Assembly (NCBI GenBank): GCA_030145305.1
Contig: JAQYVX010000005.1
Coordinates: forward strand, 1-64,000
Length of the DNA: 64,000 nucleotides
Origin: Halarcobacter sp.
Lineage (GTDB): Bacteria; Campylobacterota; Campylobacteria; Campylobacterales; Arcobacteraceae
Reading direction: 5' to 3'
A model generated the notes under the pieces. That model ran no database searches, was not told the origin of the DNA, and was given only the letters and a program-made list of their open reading frames with translations. Shown piece after piece: positions 1 to 8,686 of this stretch (its first letter is position 1; each line of letters begins with the position of its first letter). The position numbers and the translations under genes were made by a program.

Positions 1-262
1 AATCATCACTTATAAAAGTTACAATAAAGTTATAAGGAGTATTAACTGCACTGATTCCACTTAATTTATATACACTAAAAGAACCATCTAATATTCCAAG
101 ACCTAGTATTTCATTTGGTTTATAATTTAGAAGTTTTAATCTACTTGATATCTCTTGTTTTATCTCACGTCTTAACTCTTTTAAGTTTAGGGCATTTGAC
201 ATCTCTTCTATATCTTCTTCTATATTATTCTTATCTAGCTTTTTCTTTAGTTCTTTTGACAA
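1..262 (-). CDS. vgrG: VgrG (TssI) spike protein, N-terminal part only
   Basis: This gene runs off the left edge, so only about the first 87 codons are visible. VgrG trimers form the puncturing tip on the Hcp tube of the T6SS and carry effectors. The recognisable part is residues 61-87, where FSVYKLSGISAVNTPYNF matches the start of the gp27-like VgrG domain (family pattern: F-V-L-G-S-P-F-F, then a strand and S-D/E). The start is a TTG at 262-260: a stop codon lies two codons upstream, and an AAAAGG ribosome site sits about 8 bases before it. An internal ATG at 202 has no properly spaced ribosome site. A charged, helical stretch of about 55 residues precedes the VgrG domain, longer than usual. 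The position just after hcp in a T6SS operon supports the call. The effector region cannot be seen. Confidence 0.72.
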   Translation of the reverse strand, partial: MSKELKKKLDKNNIEEDIEEMSNALNLKELRREIKQEISSRLKLLNYKPNEILGLGILDGSFSVYKLSGISAVNTPYNFIVTFISDD

Positions 263-342
263 TCGTTAGCCTTTTATTCTTTTTTGAATTCATTGTAAAG
301 ATAACAGTAAGGAAGTGATATTTACAATAAATTTTAAGAATC

Positions 343-373
343 ATGGTATATGATAAAAGATATCATATACCAT
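343..373 (-). terminator. Stem-loop between hcp and vgrG
   Basis: A perfect 12-base inverted repeat (ATGGTATATGAT and its complement, at 343-354 and 362-373) encloses a 7-base loop, 18 bases after the hcp stop codon. No strong run of T follows on the minus strand, so it is either a weak or partial terminator or a hairpin that stabilises the 3' end of hcp mRNA. Either would let hcp be made in excess of vgrG, which the T6SS needs. Confidence 0.5.
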
Positions 374-390
374 TAGGTGAAAGACTTAAA

Positions 391-915
391 CTAAGCGTTT
401 AATCCTACACCCATTCTCCAATCATCTTCTCCAGAAGTACTTGCAGCTTCATGTCTCCAAGTAATTTTTCTATATGCAAAAGCTACTTTTTCTAAAGGAG
501 CAACTTGAGTTTTTGCTTGTCCTTCTTCATTTTCCATATAAGCATCAATATCAACAATAACTGCATCTTCTAATACAATTGAAAAATAATGTTCAGGTTT
601 ACCAGCATAACTAGTTCTGTACCATTTTAACTCTACTTCTGTTAATGTTTCACCTTTAGTAAGTGCATTGTAAAGAAGTGGAGAACATTTATCAAAAATT
701 TTTGATATAACTAATGGCTCATGAACTCTTTGTCCTGATGGTTGTCCTGATTGAGGATCTCTTGGAATACTAATATTGTGAGAAAAACCTTTGATTAAAG
801 CTTCATTTTCATGACCTTTTTGGTAAGAGTTCCCAACAGACTCTGGAGTAAAAGTACCTTCAGTAATTAAACCTTGAGTACTACCTTTGATTGAAATAAA
901 TATAGGGTTGTTCAT
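391..915 (-). CDS. hcp: Hcp (TssD) T6SS tube protein
   Basis: Hcp forms the hexameric rings that stack into the inner tube of the T6SS and is expelled when the sheath contracts. The 174-residue protein has the family's size and signatures: an N-terminal MNNPIFISIKGSTQG strand, a central HEPLVISKIFDKCSPLLYNA segment, then a WYRTSYAGKPEHYFSIVLEDA region and a basic C-terminal strand (RKITWRHE). The start is ATG with an AAGGA ribosome site about 6 bases upstream. The 81-base gap to the kinase gene is the largest break in the T6SS operon and is rich in TATAAT-like sequence, so hcp probably has an additional promoter. It is followed by a stem-loop and then vgrG. Confidence 0.95.
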   Translation of the reverse strand: MNNPIFISIKGSTQGLITEGTFTPESVGNSYQKGHENEALIKGFSHNISIPRDPQSGQPSGQRVHEPLVISKIFDKCSPLLYNALTKGETLTEVELKWYRTSYAGKPEHYFSIVLEDAVIVDIDAYMENEEGQAKTQVAPLEKVAFAYRKITWRHEAASTSGEDDWRMGVGLNA

Positions 916-996
916 TTTGTTCCTTTTTTTGTAAGTAATGAAATTTTAACAAAGTTATAATAAAATAATAATTAAAATTAGTAGTTTTTTAAAAGA

Positions 997-1866
997 TTAT
1001 TTAATAAAATTAATAAAACCATTTAAAAGCACTCTTTTATCGGGGTTTGTATCTAGAGAATTATTAAACCAAGTTCTTAAAAAAAATGGAATTTTAGATA
1101 AATCATATCTACTTTTATTATTTTTAGCCTCATTAAGTGAATTCTTTATAAATAAAGGTTTACAATTATAAATTTCATACATAATACAAGCAAAAGAAAA
1201 TATATCAGATTGCTTATTTGGCTTTGCACCTAATAGTATTTCAGGAGCAGAATACTTAGGATTAAAGGCTTTTATTTTTTTATATTCCAATGATATTTCT
1301 TTATTTTCTTTTAAATCTTGTGAAATTCCAAAATCAAATAATGTAATTATATTTTCATTTATCATTATATTAGAAGGTGTAATATCTGCATGAACAATAT
1401 TTTTAGAATGTACATGTTCAATTGTTTTTAATAAAGTTTTAAAGAGTCTATTTTTAAATTTATTATCCATATTACTAATAGAAATTTCTGATAGTGTTGA
1501 ACCTACTAGATATTCTAATACTATATATGGAATATTTGATTCATTATCAATTCCAAAATCTAAAACTTTTACAATATTATTATGATTTAATTTTTTTAAA
1601 AATAAATATTCTGAATATACAAAAGCTGAAATATCTTTATTTTCTTGAAGTTCAAGAGAAGGTATTTTTATTACAATATTTGAAGGTTCATCAAAATAAT
1701 CACAATAAATATCTGTTGCCTTATATACTGTGCTTAATCCTCCTTTTGCAATCTCTTCTCCAAGATAATACCTATTATTAAGAAGTGAAATATCAGATTT
1801 AATTTTTTTTAATTTTTTTTTGAAACTTTTTTTTGATATTTCTTTTATTAGATTTTTTTCTTTCAT
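997..1866 (-). CDS. ppkA: Ser/Thr protein kinase of the T6SS (PpkA-like, short)
   Basis: This protein kinase probably phosphorylates the operon's FHA protein and so triggers T6SS assembly, as in the PpkA-PppA-Fha pathway. The kinase fold fills the protein: glycine-rich loop GEEIAKGGLSTVYKA (36-50), ATP-binding lysine in IVIKIP (about 67), catalytic HADITPSN (159-166) and DFG (178-180). The arginine of the usual HRD motif is an alanine, so it belongs to the non-RD class. At 289 residues it has no membrane segment and no sensor domain, unlike the much longer membrane-bound PpkA of Pseudomonas. The start codon overlaps the phosphatase stop by 4 bases (ATGA). Kinase identity is certain; the substrate is inferred from context. 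Confidence 0.88.
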   Translation of the reverse strand: MKEKNLIKEISKKSFKKKLKKIKSDISLLNNRYYLGEEIAKGGLSTVYKATDIYCDYFDEPSNIVIKIPSLELQENKDISAFVYSEYLFLKKLNHNNIVKVLDFGIDNESNIPYIVLEYLVGSTLSEISISNMDNKFKNRLFKTLLKTIEHVHSKNIVHADITPSNIMINENIITLFDFGISQDLKENKEISLEYKKIKAFNPKYSAPEILLGAKPNKQSDIFSFACIMYEIYNCKPLFIKNSLNEAKNNKSRYDLSKIPFFLRTWFNNSLDTNPDKRVLLNGFINFIK

Positions 1867-2540
1867 TTTTTGCCAACTATTATTGCTGTAATATTATCAT
1901 CAGCTTTTGTTGAAAGAACAGAAGAACGTAATCTATCCATACCTATTTCTAAACTTTTATCTTCTAGTGATAGTTTTATTGTTTTACTTAAAATATTATC
2001 ATATAAGCCATCGCTACATAATAAAAATAAATCATTTTCTTGCACAATAAATCTAGTAGTTTCTACAAATAATTCCCCAGGAGCAGAGAGCGCCGAAGTT
2101 AAAACTTTTCTATGTCCATATAAATCATTTATTTCTATAGAATGATCTTTTGTAACTGTACTTAGAACATTGTCTCTTAAATTATAACATCTACTATCTC
2201 CTGAGTGAATACAAACGCCTTTATCTCCTTCAATAAGTAAAAGAATAATTGTTGTGCCTATAGTAATATCTCTTTTAGTTTTTTCAACTTTATTTTTTAA
2301 TATATTATGAATTCTTTCTATTTGTTTATTCATAATGTATATTTTGTTTTCAAAATCTCCACTCATTTGCATTTCTTCAAAAATATCAGTAACCAAATGA
2401 CTTGCAAAGTTTCCTTCTTCATGTCCCCCCATTCCATCACATACAATCCATAGCCCTCTTTCATCACTGGTATAAAAAGAGTCTTCATTTACTTTTCTAA
2501 CATGTCCTGGATGAGTAAAGGCAAAACTTTTAAATGTCAT
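1863..2540 (-). CDS. pppA: PP2C-family Ser/Thr phosphatase of the T6SS (PppA-like)
   Basis: This metal-dependent protein phosphatase is expected to reverse the action of the neighbouring kinase on T6SS components. The 225-residue protein carries the PP2C metal-binding motifs: NEDSFY (18-23), VCDGMGGHEEG (33-43), the SGDSRCYNL strand, LCSDGLYDN in the C-terminal half, and DDNITAIIV at the end. It has no signal peptide or membrane segment, so it acts in the cytoplasm. Its start overlaps the tssM stop by one base (TAATG) and its stop overlaps the kinase start, so phosphatase and kinase are translationally coupled. Confidence 0.92.
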   Translation of the reverse strand: MTFKSFAFTHPGHVRKVNEDSFYTSDERGLWIVCDGMGGHEEGNFASHLVTDIFEEMQMSGDFENKIYIMNKQIERIHNILKNKVEKTKRDITIGTTIILLLIEGDKGVCIHSGDSRCYNLRDNVLSTVTKDHSIEINDLYGHRKVLTSALSAPGELFVETTRFIVQENDLFLLCSDGLYDNILSKTIKLSLEDKSLEIGMDRLRSSVLSTKADDNITAIIVGKK

Positions 2541-5500
2541 TATAATTCCTCTCTTAAGTAAAAGTTTGATAGAGCATTATATTTATTTAATATTCTAGTA
2601 ATTGGACCTTTTAAATAAAATGACCCACTGTAATTATTTTTATCATATTTTAATATTACAGAATCAGCAGAACTAGACTGAACATCAAACTTATCAAAAA
2701 GTTTAAATAGTGCCCACTCATTATCAAGATAATTTTCGACAACTATATTATTTCTTAGGTCATACAGATTGAATTTAACTATATTACTAAAGCTTTTTGC
2801 TGGCCAAATTATCTTTTTATTTTTTATAGGTCCATGTTCATAATAAATTGTGTCATCATCATATGATAATTCCATAGTAGCAAGATTATTTCCTAAAACA
2901 TAAGGTTTAATTGCAGCTACAAAACCTAAGCTACCATTATTTTTAAAGAAGATCTTTTTTAATTTATATGCATTTAATACTGCTTGCATGTAACTTTTTT
3001 CTATATTCATCATCTTTCCATCAATATTTTTAAAATTGTATGTATTTGAATTTGTATGTACTTTGACAAACTTTGAAATATACTTTTTGTGAAAAGTATC
3101 AAAAATTCCATCTTCTTTAAAGAAATCATTAAAATCTTCAAGTTTTATATAATTATTTGCTTCTTTATTTGCAATTGGATATTTATTTTTAATTCTTTCT
3201 TTATAAAAAATTAAAACATCTTCTTTATATTTTGTATTTATATAAGATTTTGAATACTTTAATACTAATTTCCAATTTGAGATTAAAACTTGTCTATACC
3301 ATTTTTTTACATGAATTGGTAATAAATTTAAAGGTGCAACCATAGGTTGTGAATTTCCAGATATTCTATTTGTAACAATCTTAAATGAGTCAAATTTAGG
3401 AGTAACTGCGCCGTTTATTGAAGTCATTGTTTGATATGTTTTATTTAATTTATCAACAGCATTTTTAAGAACATTATTTGGCTGTTCATTTTCATCTAAT
3501 AAAGAGTTGTACTCTTTGAAAAAATTTCTTAAATTTTTAATACTGGTATTATCAATAGTATTATCTACTGAATTTAAAGCTTTTCTAGCAACAGCTCTTC
3601 CAATTTGTCCTGGAGCTACAGTTGCAATAACAGCATTTGTAATTTTGCTATCATTTTTAGATTTTAACTTTAATTGTTCAGCTGGAGTATAAATATTTGT
3701 ATGCTCTTTTAGGGTTCTTAATACTGATATAATAGGAGAATCTGCTGAACTTAATATGGATAATTGATTTGTTAAAGATGAAATAGTATTTTCAGATGGA
3801 ATTCTTAGTTTTGTTAAAGCAGTATTCCAATATCTTTTATATTCAGCGAAATAAAAACTTAATATTTTTTTGTAGTGATTATTAACTTCTACAATACTTA
3901 AATCAGTTCTTTTCCCAATAACCCAGTTGTTTAAAAGTATATCTTTTGTTAATCCTCTTCCATCTTTTATCATAATAGAATAACCAGTTTTAGTAAAGAA
4001 TCCAGGTATTGAGTAATTGCTACCTTTGAAAGAAGATATATTGCTTTCAATAACATGAGAAAATCTAAAGTCTTTTAGGTTCATCTCCCCTACTTTATTC
4101 TTTAATCCTCTGTATGTTAAGGCTTCACTTCCTAGTTTCGTTAATCTTTCTCTAGCAAGTTTAAGGGTTTTTGTATTTAATTCATAAGGTTCAAATCCTT
4201 GATTTAATACATTTGCCCAATGATAGTTTAAACCTTTTTGTATAGCAGGTGTATTTGGGAAAAGTTTTGCCCATCTTTTTGCCATATAATTAGAAAGATA
4301 CTCTTTATCTCTTCTTTTTAAATTTTCTAACATTACGTATGCTTTTGTATTATCCCAAGTGTTATCAAAACTTTTAAGATTTAATCTCATTTGTTTTTCA
4401 ATATCCTTTGCAACTCTTGGCAATAATAAAGATTTTAAATCATTATAATAAACTTCATAAATCTTTTTCTTTCTATCTTCTATTTTATAAAAAAGTAATT
4501 TCCAAAAATCATCTGAAATATATTTTGCATTATATTGTCTAATTTTTTCTAAATCATTTAAAACTTTTAATACTTCATCAAAGCCGTCAGAAGGTATGAT
4601 TTTTGTTTTTTTATTATTGTAAATTTGATAGCTTTTTTCTAGTTTTGTTAAAGTATCATTATGAATAACAAAATCTCTTACAATAAAAATACTAATAAAA
4701 GTAACTAGTAAAAATGAGATAGAATATGAAAGAATTTGATTTCTTTTTATTTTCTTTTTATAATTATCATCCATTTTTATAATTTCAGATTCAGGGAAAA
4801 TAATATCATTTAAAAGTTTCTTTATAAAAAGACCTTTTGTATCTCTTGATATTTCTAATTTATCTTCAGGAACTAAAGCATTATGGTTGTCTTCACAAGG
4901 AACACTTGTAAAGTAAACACCTCTAAGCATTAAGGGTTTTCTATATCTAGTTTGGGCAAAACAAATATCAACAAATAAGTTAACTTTTTCAAATAATTCT
5001 GAGAAATTTTCACAAAATAAGAATATTTTACTTCGATATTCCTCTTCCCATTCATAATGCATTCTATCTAGAACTGAACTATTTAATCTTTTTAATAAGT
5101 CTTCTAATTTTGGTTTTACAATATTTGTATCAATATTTTTATCTTCTGCATCAAAAGTAACCCCTAAAATTTCATTTTTTTCTTCTTCTGTTAAATTAGA
5201 AAAATACTCATTAAAACCTTCAATTTTATCACTTTTAGTAATAATTAAATAAATAGGAATACTAGACATAAATGATTTTGAAAGTTCATCAAATCTATCT
5301 CTTAAATCTTTTCCATATTGTTCTAATTCTTTTTCAGTCTTATCGATTAAAGTATCAACACTAATTGTTAAGATAATCCCATTTATAGGTCTTCTCCATC
5401 TTTTTTTAGTGAATAAACTTAAAAATGCTTTCCAAATAACAGGATCTTCTGGATTTTCTTTTAATTCAATATAATTGCCTGGCATATCTATAAATATAGA

Positions 5501-6019
5501 ATGTTCAGCAAAATACCATTGAAAAGATTTTGTACTATCTTCTTCGACTATAACTCTATTATCATAATTAACATTTAATGGGAAATCTAAACCAGATGAT
5601 TCAAGAAGTGTTGTTTTACCTTCTGTTTTATTACCTACAACTAAATACCAAGGTAATTCATATTTTGCCTTTCTTTTACTCTTATATAAAGATGACTTTT
5701 TTATAATTTTAATTGATTCATAGAATTTTCTTTTGAGTTCTTTTATCTTTTCAGAGATAACTTTTTTATGCTCTTCTTGTAACTCTCTTTGTTCTTTTTT
5801 CTCTTTTAAAATTTCTTGTGTTTCTTCTTTTTTAAAAAGCAAAACTAATAAAATAATTATTACTGTTCCAAAAAATATACTAAAAGAAATTAGTAATCTA
5901 AAGTTTAATTCTTCAAATGACTTTATAAAATATGGTGCTACAAAAATAACTAATAAAGAAAGAACAAAAGCTATACTTAAAAGCCAAAAACTTAAAGATT
6001 TAAATATTGATTTTTTCAT
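2540..6019 (-). CDS. tssM: TssM (IcmF) inner-membrane T6SS component
   Basis: TssM joins TssL and the lipoprotein TssJ to form the envelope-spanning complex on which the T6SS baseplate docks. The 1159-residue protein has two N-terminal membrane helices (about 9-30 and 41-62), a cytoplasmic NTPase region with Walker A GNKTEGKTT (129-137) and a Walker B-like FIDMPG (175-180), and a third helix around residue 440 (SYSISFLLVTFISIFIV). A long periplasmic domain follows, ending in a beta-rich C-terminus that would contact TssJ. The intact Walker A means this TssM probably binds nucleotide. It overlaps the tssL stop by one base. Confidence 0.95.
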   Translation of the reverse strand: MKKSIFKSLSFWLLSIAFVLSLLVIFVAPYFIKSFEELNFRLLISFSIFFGTVIIILLVLLFKKEETQEILKEKKEQRELQEEHKKVISEKIKELKRKFYESIKIIKKSSLYKSKRKAKYELPWYLVVGNKTEGKTTLLESSGLDFPLNVNYDNRVIVEEDSTKSFQWYFAEHSIFIDMPGNYIELKENPEDPVIWKAFLSLFTKKRWRRPINGIILTISVDTLIDKTEKELEQYGKDLRDRFDELSKSFMSSIPIYLIITKSDKIEGFNEYFSNLTEEEKNEILGVTFDAEDKNIDTNIVKPKLEDLLKRLNSSVLDRMHYEWEEEYRSKIFLFCENFSELFEKVNLFVDICFAQTRYRKPLMLRGVYFTSVPCEDNHNALVPEDKLEISRDTKGLFIKKLLNDIIFPESEIIKMDDNYKKKIKRNQILSYSISFLLVTFISIFIVRDFVIHNDTLTKLEKSYQIYNNKKTKIIPSDGFDEVLKVLNDLEKIRQYNAKYISDDFWKLLFYKIEDRKKKIYEVYYNDLKSLLLPRVAKDIEKQMRLNLKSFDNTWDNTKAYVMLENLKRRDKEYLSNYMAKRWAKLFPNTPAIQKGLNYHWANVLNQGFEPYELNTKTLKLARERLTKLGSEALTYRGLKNKVGEMNLKDFRFSHVIESNISSFKGSNYSIPGFFTKTGYSIMIKDGRGLTKDILLNNWVIGKRTDLSIVEVNNHYKKILSFYFAEYKRYWNTALTKLRIPSENTISSLTNQLSILSSADSPIISVLRTLKEHTNIYTPAEQLKLKSKNDSKITNAVIATVAPGQIGRAVARKALNSVDNTIDNTSIKNLRNFFKEYNSLLDENEQPNNVLKNAVDKLNKTYQTMTSINGAVTPKFDSFKIVTNRISGNSQPMVAPLNLLPIHVKKWYRQVLISNWKLVLKYSKSYINTKYKEDVLIFYKERIKNKYPIANKEANNYIKLEDFNDFFKEDGIFDTFHKKYISKFVKVHTNSNTYNFKNIDGKMMNIEKSYMQAVLNAYKLKKIFFKNNGSLGFVAAIKPYVLGNNLATMELSYDDDTIYYEHGPIKNKKIIWPAKSFSNIVKFNLYDLRNNIVVENYLDNEWALFKLFDKFDVQSSSADSVILKYDKNNYSGSFYLKGPITRILNKYNALSNFYLREEL

Positions 6020-6876
6020 TACATAGCTCCTTCTAAATCACTTATCTCAAAAGCTTTGTAATCTTTATTTAATAAATTTAAAAATTTTTCATCTTGTTGA
6101 TGTAAGCTAAAAGTTAGACTTGAATAAGCGATTAATAACAAAGTAAAAATACTGAGTATTAGTATAGGATAAGATATTTTATCAAATAATCTGTATTTAT
6201 CTTTTGAAGGCTCTTGTGTTGTATAGAAGGTAAAAGGGTCACGTCCTTGTACAATTTTAATCTGTTTAAATAAACTATCTTTAATATTGTTTAATTCAAT
6301 TTGACCCCTATCAATAACTCTGTATTTTCCTTCAAAACCTAGTGCAAGACAAATATACATAAGTTCTAAAATATGAATATATTTTGCAGGAACTTTTAAA
6401 AATTTATCTAATAAATGAAAGAAGTTTTCTCCTCCATATGTTTCATTGTGAAAAATACTTAATAAACTATTATTAGACCAATTATTTTCTCTTCCTAAAT
6501 ATGTGGAATTTATTAGTTCATCAGCAAAGGTACACAAAATATATCTTGTTACTAATACTTCATTTTCTTCAATACCATATTTATTTGCTGTTTCAGTATA
6601 TAAATTTATTTTTGAAACTAATTCTTCTCTTATATTATAGGTATCTTCTTTATCTGTTTCTCTTTTTAATTGTAAGACAACTCTTAATAGTGGAGAAGCA
6701 GCTGTAATAAAAGGATTAAAACTAATTTCGTATTCGTTACCTTTTTTTCTAGATCTTCTTCTAAAGACACTTTTTTGTTTTTTATAATCCTGAATTGTAC
6801 TTTTTTGCTGATGATTAAAGTTTGTTAATGAATCATTGTTTTGATTATGTGAAATTAAGATAGTTTTATTGTTCAT
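6019..6876 (-). CDS. tssL: TssL (DotU/IcmH) inner-membrane T6SS component
   Basis: TssL is the tail-anchored partner of TssM in the T6SS membrane complex and contacts TssK of the baseplate. The cytoplasmic part has the family's helical bundle (LRVVLQLKR, RYILCTFADELINST, FFHLLDKFLKVP, LELMYICLALGFEGKYR), followed by one membrane helix near the C-terminus (PILILSIFTLLLIAYSSLTF). There is no OmpA-type peptidoglycan-binding extension, so anchoring must come from another protein. I place the start at ATG 6876, which has a GAGAGA ribosome site, rather than at an in-frame TTG at 6894 that overlaps the tssK stop. Length is then 285 residues. Confidence 0.92.
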   Translation of the reverse strand: MNNKTILISHNQNNDSLTNFNHQQKSTIQDYKKQKSVFRRRSRKKGNEYEISFNPFITAASPLLRVVLQLKRETDKEDTYNIREELVSKINLYTETANKYGIEENEVLVTRYILCTFADELINSTYLGRENNWSNNSLLSIFHNETYGGENFFHLLDKFLKVPAKYIHILELMYICLALGFEGKYRVIDRGQIELNNIKDSLFKQIKIVQGRDPFTFYTTQEPSKDKYRLFDKISYPILILSIFTLLLIAYSSLTFSLHQQDEKFLNLLNKDYKAFEISDLEGAM

Positions 6877-6890
6877 ATTTCTCTCTATTA

Positions 6891-8222
6891 TCAATTATTT
6901 TTAATTGCCCATAATGCATAACTTACATTAGGTAACGTAGAAGATAAATGGAAGGCAAAGCCTGCGGATTTCAATAATTCAGCTTCATTTTTATCATTTA
7001 ATTCTAATTTAAAATAAAGATGATTAATTCTATATGGAATCTCTTTAGGAGGATTTGATAAAGGCTTGATTTTAAATCCAACTAGATGATAGTTTACAAG
7101 ATTTTTAATTGTTTCAATTGTTCCAATTTTTAAACCTGTAACTAAAATTTCTTTTATTTTTTCTGCTGATAAATCCGCATTTACTGAGAAAATAAAAGAT
7201 GAATTTTTTATTAATTCTCTATCTTTAATTGGAGCAATATAAATACCATACTTTCTCTCTTCTATTGGTAAAGAAATGCTATTTTGTTCTAAAACCATAG
7301 TAAGCATAGATTTGAGTTCATTTAGAATATTTTCAAAACTAGATGTTTGATCAAAATGGTCATAATCAAACTGTTGCAACAATCTTTTTTCTTTTTTCAT
7401 AAAAATTGCTAACTCTCCTGCTAAAAGTGAAAGTTCTTTAAATAATTCATCTGGATGAACTTTATCTTGAGTTAATAAAAAATGAAAACTACTATTATAT
7501 TTATTCAAAACTTGAAGCATTAAATAATCCCCTAATTCAGAACTTTGAAGAACTGAATCACTGACTTTTTGAGCAAGTTTTTCTGAACGATAATTTAAAG
7601 TACTAATTAACTCATTTACTTTTGATAATAAATATTTTGATGAGTTTAGATGTAGAAATGTTGGAATAAAACTCTCATCTAAAGAGACTATTCCACTATT
7701 AGATACATTTCCTACTTTTGCTATTTTAATATTTATTGAGCTATCATTTAGTTCATCTTCACGTAGTAATTTAAAATTATATTGTGCAACAGATAAATCA
7801 CAATTACTAGTTTCGCTAGTATTAGTATTAGGAACATTTGAAAGCGTTTTCGATTTATATCTAGTTAATAAATTTTTATGTTCTTCAAAATGCACTTCAT
7901 CACTATTCTTAATATTAATTGGCAATGACAAATAGATATATTTATTCATATCAGAGGTATTAATATCTAAACTTAGTGTATATGAATCTTTTGAACTAAT
8001 GTTAAACAATGTCCCATCAGATAAAATACCAGAAGCATTTTCTACAATAATTTTACTTGTACTTAATAAATGTTCGTTAATTTTAAATTCAAAAAAACCC
8101 CAATTATTTTGTCTTGATTGATATGTTCTTGTCATTAATTCATAATTATAATAACGGTCATTTTGCTGAAAATGTTGCGGTCTTATAAAAAGACCTTCTT
8201 TCCAAATTACTTTATTTTCCAT
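6891..8222 (-). CDS. tssK: TssK T6SS baseplate protein
   Basis: TssK trimers connect the T6SS baseplate to the TssL/TssM membrane complex. The 443-residue protein begins with the strongly conserved VIWKEGLFIRPQHFQQNDRY, the family hallmark, and includes the later FELKINEHLL-type shell-domain region and a C-terminal ALWAIKNN end. The length matches the family. Its start overlaps the tssJ stop by one base, so it is translationally coupled to the upstream lipoprotein gene. It is cytoplasmic, with no signal peptide or membrane helix. Confidence 0.95.
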   Translation of the reverse strand: MENKVIWKEGLFIRPQHFQQNDRYYNYELMTRTYQSRQNNWGFFEFKINEHLLSTSKIIVENASGILSDGTLFNISSKDSYTLSLDINTSDMNKYIYLSLPINIKNSDEVHFEEHKNLLTRYKSKTLSNVPNTNTSETSNCDLSVAQYNFKLLREDELNDSSINIKIAKVGNVSNSGIVSLDESFIPTFLHLNSSKYLLSKVNELISTLNYRSEKLAQKVSDSVLQSSELGDYLMLQVLNKYNSSFHFLLTQDKVHPDELFKELSLLAGELAIFMKKEKRLLQQFDYDHFDQTSSFENILNELKSMLTMVLEQNSISLPIEERKYGIYIAPIKDRELIKNSSFIFSVNADLSAEKIKEILVTGLKIGTIETIKNLVNYHLVGFKIKPLSNPPKEIPYRINHLYFKLELNDKNEAELLKSAGFAFHLSSTLPNVSYALWAIKNN

Positions 8223-8677
8223 TACTCTACTCTTTTAATACTAAAATTTTTAATTTCTAATTCTGCATAATTAAAGCTCTCTTTTTCAAGATTAATTACT
8301 TGTCTCCATGAAGATTTATTTTCAATGTTTCTAAACTTACCAATCACTCCTAAAAATTTAGCTCTATTATCAAAAACAACTCTATATGTTTGCTCTTGTT
8401 CTGGAATAATGATATGCTTTGTTTGAGATATTAGATCATTTTCTAATCTTTTTCCTGATTTTTCCAAGAGTTTCCAAAAATCATATTTTAAAAACTTTTC
8501 TGCTGAATCCAATTCATAGAAGGTTAACATCAAAGGTGATGACATTTCATCTAAGTCTGGATTTAAATCTTTTGACGATTTTATAACCAATTCAATGTGC
8601 GTAGGCTTACTAGAACAGCCACTTATAAAAAAAAGTATAAGGGTAAGTGCTAGTATTGGTTTTATTAATGTTTTCAT
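8222..8677 (-). CDS. tssJ: TssJ outer-membrane lipoprotein of the T6SS
   Basis: TssJ sits on the inner face of the outer membrane and holds the periplasmic C-terminus of TssM. The 151-residue precursor has a lipoprotein signal (basic MKTLIKP, hydrophobic stretch, lipobox ISGC with Cys at 21), then a small beta-sandwich with the family pattern SSKDLNPD, PLMLTFYELDSAEKF, and a late YRVVFDNRAKFLGVIGKFR strand. ATG start with a weak ribosome site 9 bases after the FHA gene. A second tiny lipoprotein gene lies 1.4 kb upstream in the same operon. Confidence 0.93.
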   Translation of the reverse strand: MKTLIKPILALTLILFFISGCSSKPTHIELVIKSSKDLNPDLDEMSSPLMLTFYELDSAEKFLKYDFWKLLEKSGKRLENDLISQTKHIIIPEQEQTYRVVFDNRAKFLGVIGKFRNIENKSSWRQVINLEKESFNYAELEIKNFSIKRVE

Positions 8678-8686
8678 ATTTTTCCT

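Noticed and set aside
115-318. Leucine-rich plus-strand frame with possible membrane helices
   Set aside because: It is the complement of the vgrG coding frame; its leucine richness comes from antisense of Lys/Glu-rich codons.
1494-1781. Plus-strand frame inside the kinase gene
   Set aside because: Antisense shadow of a gene with clear kinase motifs; no ribosome site.
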